Origin: CAYUPI01 sp964446585 | GTDB taxonomy: Bacteria > Verrucomicrobiota > Verrucomicrobiia > Limisphaerales > UBA8199 | Assembly: GCA_964446585.1 (NCBI GenBank) | Contig: CAYUPI010000017.1 | Location: forward strand, 1-64,000 | DNA length: 64,000 nt | Direction of reading: 5' to 3' | In this document: positions 57,568 through 64,000 of the stretch, piece after piece | Layout of the letters: each line of letters starts with the position of its first letter | How positions within the stretch are numbered: position 1 is the first letter of the stretch | The notes under the pieces: generated by a model | Seen by the model: the letters and a program-made list of their open reading frames with translations, nothing else | The model's database searches: none | What the model was told of the DNA's origin: nothing | Made by a program: the position numbers and the translations under genes

Positions 57568-60195
57568 TCAATCATCCGAATCCTTCTGGTGAGCAAATAC
57601 AAAAGCGGCCCTCCTGGGAGCGGGCATCGCGCTGTCTGCGCCGCGGACTGAGCGCCAGACGACTTCGTTCAGCAACAGATCGTCCGCGGCATCTTCGCGT
57701 GAGAAGTCCATTTTCAGGTTCCCGCCCCAGGCGTGCAGCGCGTTGCGTTCCTCCAAATCCACATTGGACGGCAAAGCCTCGTAGGGCCGCAAGTCAGCAG
57801 TGGCGTGGAAGGAATTGAACATTGCGGTCGCGGCCGCATCGAATTGGGACATCGGTTGAAGTCCGAGGATCAGCTCGATGGTGTGCAGCATGCTGCTGGT
57901 CGAATACATGGTCGAATCCACGGCCCCATGCTTGGTGAACGGACTGATGACGAACGCAATCGTGCGGTGGGCATCGACGTGATCGGGTCCGTTTTGAGCG
58001 TCATCCTCGACCACGAAAATCGCTGTGTGCGGCCAAAACTTCGAGTGGCTGACCGCTTCAACGATGCGGCCCAGAGCAAGGTCATTGTCCGCGACATACG
58101 CCCTGGGAGTGCGGTAACTCGGCGTAGCGCCGTGCGTGTGGTCGTTTGGCAGGCGCAGAATTTGCAGCCGGGGCATGACGCCCTCGGCCTCGAACCGCTG
58201 CAACTCGGCGAGGAACCGGTTGGCGCGCTTCACGTCCGGATAATTCAGATCAAATCCATGGTACCATTCGTCGAAGTGTCCTTGCAGCGCCTTGACTCGT
58301 GTAATCAAAGGTTCAAGCTGAGAACCCTTCAGATCCACGAACTCTCCGTAACTTCGGTAGCTGACGCCGGCTTCGCGCGCGCGGTCCCATAAATATCCTC
58401 CCGCGGGAGAGGCGATGGAGAACTTGCCTTCCGCGGGGTAGGGGAACTTTGCCGGGTGATTGTGGCCGTAATTGAGGGGCCACATTTTTTCGACAAAATC
58501 AGTGGCATAGGCAGCCATGCTCCATTCGTGGCCGTCGGCGCTGACTTCGCTTTCGACATAGAAATTGTCCAGCAACACGAACTCCCGCGCCAACTTGTGG
58601 TGGTTCGGCGTCACGCGCTCTGGAAAAAGGCAAAGGTTCGGGTCGCCGTTGCCCTGCGGCAAGTCGCCGAGCACCTGATCATACGTGCGGTTTTCTTTGA
58701 CGATATAAAGACAGTACTGGATTGGGCCGGGATCGCCCGGCCTTCCGGGAATCGGACTGTCGGCACTTCGCCCAGTTGAAACGCTGCCGTTCTGTTTGAG
58801 CGGACTGCACCGATAGGCTTGCCGGGTGTAGTCCACAAGTCGATGCTCGAGTTTTTCCCGAGGCGGAAGATCGATGATGCTCAGCGTTCCGCGAAAGAGC
58901 CGCGCAATGTACTGCGCCGCAGGGTTGGCGGATTCAAGAATGCCGGGCTGAGGTCCTTGCGGATTTGGTTTGGGCGTGTTGCCTTTGCCGTTAGCGACCA
59001 GCAAGCGTTTGCCGTCCGGCGTGACGCGCACGGAGGTCGGATACCAGCCGACCGGAATGAACCCGAGGGAACGACTCTTGCCGGGCGTGCTCACGTCGAA
59101 AACTGCGACGATATTGTTGTCAGCATTGGCGATGAAGAGAGTTCGATCATCCGGTGTCAACGCGAGGCTGTTTGGCGTCGAGCCCGGCGGCGCGTGCGGG
59201 TAAAGCGCAGCGTGGACGGTTTCGATGGCCTTGCCCGATTCGGTCTCAAACACAGTCACGGTATTCCGGGCGGCGTTCGCGACGAAGAGGAAATTGCCTG
59301 AGCGACTCAGCGCCATCTCACAAGGGTGCTCCTCCGCTGGCCACCGGGCGACGGTCTGCTCGGAACGCAGATCGATGACTGCCACAGCCGCTTGCGCCCA
59401 CAGGCTCACATAAAGTCGTTGGCTCTTCTCATCGAGCCGGCAGGCGTAGGGGAAGGTGTCCTCCGGATTGTAATTGTAGAGTTGAGCTTCGGCGCGTTTC
59501 GTTGCGGCGGCGGTCTCGAAATCCGTGGACGGATCGACCGGGGCTGTTGATGGCGCAGCGGTGTTTGTGCCGATGACAAGATCGATGGCCTTTGGCTCCG
59601 GCCCGAGCTCCAAACGGGTGATGCGGTGGCCCCAGACATTGGCGGCGTATAATCGGCGCGCAGCGCTGTCCACGGTGAGGCCCGCAGGCACGCCGCGTTC
59701 TTTGATGTCTCGAAGCTTAAACTCGCGGTGCTCAGACAATTGGCCATCCCCGAATTGGAAGGCATGAATCACTTCATCGCCCGCGCCGCTGCTAAAAAGC
59801 GTTCGCCCATCGCGGGCGAATTCCAGCCCATAAAACGCCTGGTTCACGTCTGAGTGAGAAACCACCTCAGCGGCGGCGATATCGACCACAAGGATTTGGT
59901 GCCGACTGTAGCCGCTATGCAATATTGCCGCGAAACGGCCCGCCGGGTGGACCGCGACATTAATCGGAAAATCGCGCAACTCGACCTGTCTGCCCGCCGG
60001 ACGCAGCGACCATTGATTGGGGAGCAGGACCGAGCCATCGGGTTGTGGACCCGGCAGCGACGTATGGGCGGCAATCTGCGCTGAGGTCAATGCGGGAATG
60101 TGGCCGGGTGCCTGGCGCCAAGAAGGAACGCAACCGGAGGGCGCAAGGAATATCGCTACGAAGAAAAGTTCTGCAGGGGTGCGCATAAATTTCAC
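57568..60195 (-). CDS. Secreted beta-propeller and phosphoesterase-family fusion protein
   Basis: 875 residues. A lipoprotein-like signal peptide (AELFFVAIFLAPSGC) suggests membrane anchoring. The first half is a YVTN/cytochrome-D1-like propeller (AVHPAGRFAAILHSGYSRHQ, RLYAANVWGHRITRLELG, FVANAARNTVTVFETESGK, DNNIVAVFDV). The second half is a phosphoesterase (alkaline-phosphatase superfamily / phospholipase C-like) domain: YIVKENRTYDQVLGDLPQGN, NFYVESEVSADGHEWSMAAY, IFVVEDDAQNGPDHVDAHRT. The combination is common in acidobacteria and verrucomicrobia; the substrate is unknown. Complete, with the ATG at 60193-60195. Confidence 0.85.
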   Translation of the reverse strand: MKFMRTPAELFFVAIFLAPSGCVPSWRQAPGHIPALTSAQIAAHTSLPGPQPDGSVLLPNQWSLRPAGRQVELRDFPINVAVHPAGRFAAILHSGYSRHQILVVDIAAAEVVSHSDVNQAFYGLEFARDGRTLFSSGAGDEVIHAFQFGDGQLSEHREFKLRDIKERGVPAGLTVDSAARRLYAANVWGHRITRLELGPEPKAIDLVIGTNTAAPSTAPVDPSTDFETAAATKRAEAQLYNYNPEDTFPYACRLDEKSQRLYVSLWAQAAVAVIDLRSEQTVARWPAEEHPCEMALSRSGNFLFVANAARNTVTVFETESGKAIETVHAALYPHAPPGSTPNSLALTPDDRTLFIANADNNIVAVFDVSTPGKSRSLGFIPVGWYPTSVRVTPDGKRLLVANGKGNTPKPNPQGPQPGILESANPAAQYIARLFRGTLSIIDLPPREKLEHRLVDYTRQAYRCSPLKQNGSVSTGRSADSPIPGRPGDPGPIQYCLYIVKENRTYDQVLGDLPQGNGDPNLCLFPERVTPNHHKLAREFVLLDNFYVESEVSADGHEWSMAAYATDFVEKMWPLNYGHNHPAKFPYPAEGKFSIASPAGGYLWDRAREAGVSYRSYGEFVDLKGSQLEPLITRVKALQGHFDEWYHGFDLNYPDVKRANRFLAELQRFEAEGVMPRLQILRLPNDHTHGATPSYRTPRAYVADNDLALGRIVEAVSHSKFWPHTAIFVVEDDAQNGPDHVDAHRTIAFVISPFTKHGAVDSTMYSTSSMLHTIELILGLQPMSQFDAAATAMFNSFHATADLRPYEALPSNVDLEERNALHAWGGNLKMDFSREDAADDLLLNEVVWRSVRGADSAMPAPRRAAFVFAHQKDSDD

Positions 60196-60242
60196 TGAGA
60201 CTATCGGGAGAAGGGCCCGGTCTCAACCTCTTGTGCTCAGGC

Positions 60243-60317
<75 letters not shown>

Positions 60318-60381
60318 AACCGTCTGCAACCCGAACCAACTTTCCCACCTGTCCCCCGCCCAACCCCGAAATCTTTCGGGG

Positions 60382-60408
60382 CTGCTCTACCCCTGAGCTA
60401 CTCTGGCA
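60382..60408 (-). pseudogene. Duplicated 5' fragment of the adjacent tRNA-Met gene
   Basis: A 27-base exact copy of the tRNA-Met 5' part (acceptor strand and D arm; the other copy is 60292-60318) without anticodon or T arm. On the tRNA strand it runs straight into a hairpin CCCCGAAAGATTTCGGGG. Confidence 0.8.
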
Positions 60409-60504
60409 GCGCGCCAGATTATTTCGCGGACAACGCTGCTGCTGTCAAATTGAATCGTCTGGTTGCGCGTGGCTGCGCTCGTGATATGATGCGCCGAGGT
60501 AAAC

Positions 60505-60663
60505 ATGCTGGACCTGTGGCTCATTCCGGCGCTGGCCGTCCTGGCGGTCGTGGTGGCAGTTTTTTATCTGGCCGTCCGGCTCCGCGGCGGGAGCGGCGTG
60601 CGCACCGAGGGCCGGACTGTACATCACGAGCCCACGGATGAAGATGACCTGCCGCCGCCTTAG
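60505..60663 (+). CDS. Small single-pass membrane protein, 52 residues
   Basis: Short gene starting ATG 60505 after AGGTAAAC, stop TAG 60661-60663. The translation begins MLDLWLIPALAVLAVVVAVF, a single membrane helix (about 3-25), then a short basic stretch (RLRGGSGVRTEGRTVHH) and an acidic tail (EPTDEDDLPPP). This layout, N-out hydrophobic then basic then acidic, is that of a genuine small membrane protein, and the reading frame is strongly third-position GC biased. Function unknown. It stands between the tRNA-Met region and the DUF2062 gene on the plus strand. Family membership not recognised. Confidence 0.6.
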   Translation: MLDLWLIPALAVLAVVVAVFYLAVRLRGGSGVRTEGRTVHHEPTDEDDLPPP

Positions 60664-61043
60664 GAGCGAGCAGTCACCGAGGCGAATCTTATCTAAACCG
60701 AGACACCTTGCGCCTTAGCCGCGAACTCCTCATACCAACTCTGCTCGGACCGTGCCGCGCCGGCCACTCGCGCGCGCTCCATTCCAGAAGGTCTCGTGGC
60801 CGGCGCTTGATCATCAAAGAGTGATGTTTCAAAGCGGGAGCAAGCTCCGCGCACTCCAGACGCCTCGCGAAGTTCGGTTGCAGTTGGGCAGATCGAGGAC
60901 AGCGCGCCCCCCGTCTATTTTCGTGGAAATGGAAAAGTAGGATTGCGACTAAGGTGATGATTATAATTAGGAGTACGATTCCGGTTGAGATTTAGAGAGT
61001 TTACAGGCAGCCACCGATTGCCGATGTTCGAGGAGGATCGAAC
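60664..61043. other. Intergenic region upstream of DUF2062 gene
   Basis: About 380 bases without a convincing frame. Positions 60935-60990 hold degenerate GATTnnGACTAAGGTGATGATT / TAGGAGTACGATTCCGG words that look like a decayed simple repeat. A strong ribosome site, GAGGAGGA (61030-61037), precedes the next ATG. Confidence 0.4.
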
Positions 61044-61523
61044 ATGAACCCGCGACGCTGGCTGCATGAGCATTCGCTGAAACTGCTGGCCATTCGCGAC
61101 ACGCCCGAGGCCATCGCCGGTGGCGTGGCAATTGGCATTTTCTTCGGTTTCACGCCACTCTTCGGCCTGAAGACTCTGCTGGCCATCTTCTTCGCGTGGC
61201 TGACGCGCAGCAACATTCTGGCCGCAGTGCTGGCCTCGGCGTTGCACGATATCATACTGCCGTTGATGCCAGTCGTTTACCGATTCGAATACGACGTCGG
61301 CTATTTTCTCCTGAACCGGCCCCATCGTTTGCCGCCGCCAATGATCGCCGCCGGCTGGGAGAATCTGCACTGGCGAAGCTGGATGAGCATTTTGAAGGTC
61401 GGGAAGGATCTTTTGCTGGGCTCCATTGTTTGCGCCGCGCCGCCTGCTACGCTGGCCTATTTCGTGACCCGGAGGATCGTCGCGCGACATCATGCTCGTC
61501 ACTGGCAGCCGCCTGGCGGATGA
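61044..61523 (+). CDS. DUF2062 family membrane protein
   Basis: 159 residues, ATG 61044 with a strong ribosome site. Two or three membrane segments in the first half: AIAGGVAIGIFFGFTPLFGLKTLLAIFFAW, a DUF2062 hallmark with GIFFGFTPLFG, then NILAAVLASALHDIILPLMPVVY. The C-terminal segment is LLLGSIVCAAPPATLAYFVT. DUF2062 proteins are small inner-membrane proteins of unknown role, sometimes fused to glycosyltransferases. Ends 76 bases before tRNA-Pro. Confidence 0.85.
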   Translation: MNPRRWLHEHSLKLLAIRDTPEAIAGGVAIGIFFGFTPLFGLKTLLAIFFAWLTRSNILAAVLASALHDIILPLMPVVYRFEYDVGYFLLNRPHRLPPPMIAAGWENLHWRSWMSILKVGKDLLLGSIVCAAPPATLAYFVTRRIVARHHARHWQPPGG

Positions 61524-61599
61524 GTGAATTCCCGGTTGAAATCCACTTGGAGCAGACTAGTATTGGCCTGTGCCGGATTTCACAAACCGGGCCATGGTT

Positions 61600-61676
61600 C
61601 GGGGCGTAGCGTAGCTTGGTAGCGCGTCTGAATGGGGTTCAGAAGGTCGTGAGTTCAAATCTCACCGCCCCGACCA
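61600..61676 (+). tRNA. tRNA-Pro (anticodon GGG)
   Basis: The acceptor CGGGGCG pairs with CGCCCCG. The anticodon stem TCTGA/TCAGA encloses ATGGGGT with anticodon GGG. The T arm GTGAG/CTCAC encloses TTCAAAT. The discriminator is A and CCA is encoded at 61674-61676. Confidence 0.95.
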
Positions 61677-61689
61677 TTATTCTTAAGGC

Positions 61690-62172
61690 ATGTCAGAACA
61701 TAAAGCGACCATTCGGTGGCAGAACACCGGTCCCGACTTCCTCAAGGGCAAGTATTCTCGCGAGCACACTTGGAGCTTCGACGGGGGGATCACGGTGAAG
61801 GCGTCTGCCGCGCCGGCGGTGGTGCCGGCGCCATATTCCAACCCGGCATGCGTGGATCCTGAGGAAGCGCTCGTTGCCTCGGTCTCGAGCTGTCACATGC
61901 TTACGTACATTTATCTGGCTTCTCGTCAGGGGTTCCAGGTGGAAAGCTATGTAGATGATGCGGTCGGCGTGGTGACGAAGAATGAACAAGGCAGGTTATG
62001 GGTGAGTTCGATCACCCTCAATCCGAAGATTGGCTACAGCGGAACCAAGCAGCCGGCCCCTGCCGATGAAGAGCGGCTTCACGAGATGGCCCATGAGCAA
62101 TGTTTTATCGCGAACTCCGTCAAAACGAATGTGAGTGTTGGCGGTCGGGAGCACGCACCTGCCGCGGGATGA
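61690..62172 (+). CDS. OsmC family peroxiredoxin-like protein
   Basis: 160 residues, ATG 61690. OsmC/Ohr fold with two catalytic Cys: Cys69-type in VASVSSCHMLTYIYLAS and the second in AHEQCFIANSVKTNVSV. Blocks TWSFDGGITVKASAAPAVVP and SNPACVDPEEALVASVSSCH are typical. It reduces organic hydroperoxides. A single gene just after tRNA-Pro (13 bases), possibly sharing transcription; followed by a nested hairpin with a T-run. Confidence 0.9.
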   Translation: MSEHKATIRWQNTGPDFLKGKYSREHTWSFDGGITVKASAAPAVVPAPYSNPACVDPEEALVASVSSCHMLTYIYLASRQGFQVESYVDDAVGVVTKNEQGRLWVSSITLNPKIGYSGTKQPAPADEERLHEMAHEQCFIANSVKTNVSVGGREHAPAAG

Positions 62173-62330
62173 TCGCAAGGCGGTCGGTGGGAAAGACGGT
62201 GAGGTCGCTGGAAAAGATGGAAGTATTTTCACCGACGCCGCCTGAACTTTCGCCCCGAATTTCAGCCACTTCGCCCCTGTTTTGTTTTCCTCGCCAGACA
62301 AACCGCTAAGCTGCACCCGCTAACAATAAC

Positions 62331-62404
62331 CCGGGCTGCACACGATCACTTCCGCGGGGTTCTTCACCCCTACTCCTTGGCGTGTGTAGCCCGGAATCTT
62401 TTTT
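62331..62404 (+). terminator. Nested hairpin with T-run, probable terminator after osmC-type gene
   Basis: The outer stem CCGGGCTGCACACG (62331-62344) pairs with CGTGTGTAGCCCGG (62381-62394), 13 of 14. The inner stem GGGGT/ACCCC (62356-62360 / 62366-62370) closes a second loop. TTTTTT at 62399-62404 follows. It is oriented for the plus strand. The wide loop is unlike a standard terminator, so it may also be a repeat element. Confidence 0.6.
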
Positions 62405-62412
62405 GGCAAGGG

Positions 62413-63306
62413 TTAGTGTCGCAACGCGAGCCACCAGGGCACGAGGACGAGCAGCGCGAAGAGCAATCCGCCAGCGAGGTTGGCGGCGGTTTGGCGGCTT
62501 AGCCCTGGAAACCGGGTCAATATCACGCCGAGCAGCAGACCCGACAAGAACCCGCCCAGATGCGCCAGCACGTCTGTGCCCGGGCCCAAGCCGAGGAGGA
62601 CAAAAAGCATCATGCCGCCGCAGATTCCAGCAACAATGTACCGGTCCGCATGAGGAGTCTGTCGCCAATATGAAAGTGCTTGCACCGAGAGCAAACCGAG
62701 GGCGCCCATGACCATTCCCGATGCGCCGAGGCTTGGGCCGCGCGCCGGCAGTGACAACCAGACCAACCCATTTCCACCAGCTCCTGCCAGGTACGAAGCC
62801 AGCAAACCGGGGCCTGTCCCGAAGCGTCCCATAACCAGGCCGAGCAGGACCATGCCAAGGCCGGCGTTGGCTGCGAGATGAGCAACATCGCCGTGAAGCC
62901 AAATGCCAGTGAACAGCCGCCACCATTGCCCATGGCCTACCGCCACGGCATCCATGACTCCTGCATTTTGCAAGTTCAACCGTGCATCCAGTCCATAAAA
63001 CAACGCGGTCACCGCCACCCAGGCAACGCTGCTCCAGTCGAAAATTACCCCGGGGCGAAACATTTCCCGCTGCCAAGGCCAGCCGCGGTTTTCAAACTGA
63101 TATTGCCGTATAGAGTCCACGGCGCGTTCGTAATCCGCTCCTGGCACGAGCAGTCCCCAGCGACCAGCCTCGTCGGCGGGTTCAATCGTGGTCTCAATCC
63201 CCTGGCTGACCAAGACCAGGCTCCATTCCAACGCCTGCTTCCGCGACCGCGCGGGGATTCGCACAAATGGGAAGTCCATCTGGTCCGGGGAGGATTCAAG
63301 CTTCAT
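62413..63306 (-). CDS. Rhomboid family intramembrane serine protease
   Basis: 297 residues from ATG 63306 (MKLESSPDQMDFP). An N-terminal cytosolic domain of about 95 residues (FVRIPARSRKQALEWSLVL) resembles the DUF2007-like regions often found on rhomboids. The six-helix core has WWRLFTGIWLHGDVAHLAAN, the catalytic Ser in LGASGMVMG (about residue 191) and the catalytic His in VLAHLGGFLSGLLLG (about 250). Active-site residues are complete. It cleaves membrane proteins inside the bilayer; the target is unknown. Convergent with the OsmC gene. Confidence 0.9.
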   Translation of the reverse strand: MKLESSPDQMDFPFVRIPARSRKQALEWSLVLVSQGIETTIEPADEAGRWGLLVPGADYERAVDSIRQYQFENRGWPWQREMFRPGVIFDWSSVAWVAVTALFYGLDARLNLQNAGVMDAVAVGHGQWWRLFTGIWLHGDVAHLAANAGLGMVLLGLVMGRFGTGPGLLASYLAGAGGNGLVWLSLPARGPSLGASGMVMGALGLLSVQALSYWRQTPHADRYIVAGICGGMMLFVLLGLGPGTDVLAHLGGFLSGLLLGVILTRFPGLSRQTAANLAGGLLFALLVLVPWWLALRH

Positions 63307-63425
63307 TGACAAGGACTTTTCATGGAACGGATTCTGCTTTATTATACTGAGAGGGCCGCGAAGTGCCAGGTGTGCCGAGTGGCCCACCCGGTCCGAAGGA
63401 TCGGGAATAAACGGTTGGAAAATGA

Positions 63426-64000
63426 ATGAAGATAATTCAACCCAACTGCCGGATTCAGTTCGCGGCTGAGGACATCGAGTTTATCGTCTCGTTGCTTGGC
63501 AGCAAGCTCGGCACGGCCGAATGCCTTGTCAAGCTGCTGGCCGATGAGGACTCGCGGGACGTGATTCTGGACGATGAAGCGTTGTTCCACGCGCTGCTGG
63601 AGCGCGGCGGCTGCCTGAAGGTCACCAGCCGGTTTTATTTCTACATTCTCGTGCGCCACGCGTTTCGTCGCGCCGACATCCAGGACCGGCGGGTGGCGGA
63701 TTATGTGGCGGAAGTGCTCTCCGAGTTTGCGCGCGCCGAGCGCGCGCGATGTGTCGTGCCGGGCCAACCGAATCCGCTGGATTACTTTTTCGAAATGTTG
63801 ACCGCGCTTCAAAAGGCGGATGAGCGCACGAGCTTTTTCATTCGCGTACATATCGGAAATCATTCATTGTTCTTGTCGGGAGTCTTTCCGGAGCGGATTC
63901 GTTTCCGGGCGGAATCGCGCGGTTTTCCGGGGTTGAAGTATTACGAGGGGCTGGGGAGGACACAATACCGCATGGCGAGCGATCATCGCCTGGCCCAACG
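63426..64000 (+). CDS. Hypothetical protein, 3' truncated by window edge
   Basis: Starts at ATG 63426 (MKIIQPNCRIQFAAEDIEF) and stays open to the window end, 191 residues. It reads as real cytoplasmic protein: FIVSLLGSKLGTAECLVKLL, DVILDDEALFHALLERGGCL, VTSRFYFYILVRHAFRRADI, DRRVADYVAEVLSEFARAER, LDYFFEMLTALQKADERTSF. Predicted mostly helical with a conserved-looking aromatic and acidic pattern, no membrane segment, no motif I recognise. An overlapping ATG at 63422 is in another frame. It is divergent from the rhomboid gene across about 120 bases. Function unknown. Confidence 0.6.
   Translation, partial: MKIIQPNCRIQFAAEDIEFIVSLLGSKLGTAECLVKLLADEDSRDVILDDEALFHALLERGGCLKVTSRFYFYILVRHAFRRADIQDRRVADYVAEVLSEFARAERARCVVPGQPNPLDYFFEMLTALQKADERTSFFIRVHIGNHSLFLSGVFPERIRFRAESRGFPGLKYYEGLGRTQYRMASDHRLAQ

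Noticed and set aside
62306..63076. 256-residue minus-strand frame overlapping the rhomboid gene
   Set aside because: Out-of-frame shadow with Arg/Gly-rich composition; the rhomboid frame has all catalytic motifs.

Overview
This 64 kb window is GC-rich bacterial chromosome (near 60% GC by eye) with ordinary housekeeping gene content, truncated genes at both edges, and no phage, insertion sequence, CRISPR array or rRNA. Several things point to Verrucomicrobiota, probably the Pedosphaera/Limisphaerales side. These are a long-form IspG, a standalone cytochrome c of the kind planctomycetes and verrucomicrobia carry, a TIGR03790-type secreted protein, large secreted alpha/beta hydrolases, and secreted proteins sharing a C-terminal SYDV/YRV module. 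The assignment is inference; no marker such as 16S rRNA is present.

Layout. 1-4.1 kb: SOS block on the minus strand (lexA with a palindromic operator, then dinB running off the left edge), a retropepsin-like protease and a DUF885 lipoprotein. 4.2-7.6 kb: thioredoxin-fold lipoprotein, tRNA-Thr, an HSL-type hydrolase and an unusual SDR-membrane-cupin fusion. 8.3-15 kb: secreted proteins (STN-subtilisin, TIGR03790 protein, glycerophosphodiesterase, DUF362). 15-20 kb: TPR lipoprotein, CvpA and DnaG on the plus strand, then a cytochrome c. 20-26.4 kb: a membrane protein pair with HLHP motifs, a secreted Ig-like protein and a UvrD/Rep helicase. 26.5-33 kb: STAS protein, HolA, bifunctional nuclease and cobalamin-dependent MetH. 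33-37 kb: a hybrid histidine kinase coupled to a REC-Hpt-REC protein, then a HIT hydrolase. 37.6-40.5 kb: phoH-ybeY-DUF502-recO operon. 40.6-43.9 kb: rseP-ispG. 44.5-47.3 kb: an aldolase/2-hydroxyacid dehydrogenase fusion overlapping an SDR. 47.5-50.4 kb: dTDP-sugar genes. 50.4-57.5 kb: large hydrolase, accD, comF, CPBP protease, TPR protein, dolichol-phosphate-mannose-synthase-like transferase and FMN reductase. 57.5-64 kb: beta-propeller phosphoesterase, tRNA-Met, a 52-residue membrane protein, DUF2062, tRNA-Pro, OsmC, rhomboid and an unknown partial gene.

The most distinctive non-genic feature is a dense set of imperfect intergenic repeats. The clearest are three REPIN-like paired inverted repeats with a CGACGT core. 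There are also long imperfect hairpins built from CCAAATCCCAAA/ATTTGG or CCGAATGACGAAATCC words, a GATGGACACAGATGAACAC pair, and a nested hairpin followed by a T-run. Some repeat words lie inside coding sequence: a heptanucleotide tandem in metH, an ACAGGATTAACAGG-like signal peptide in the subtilase, and a REPIN arm at the start of the TPR lipoprotein. No REP-associated transposase is in the window. Two cis-regulatory sites are well supported: the LexA operator overlapping its own promoter, and a multi-half-site palindrome upstream of metH. All statements come from reading the sequence; no database search was run.
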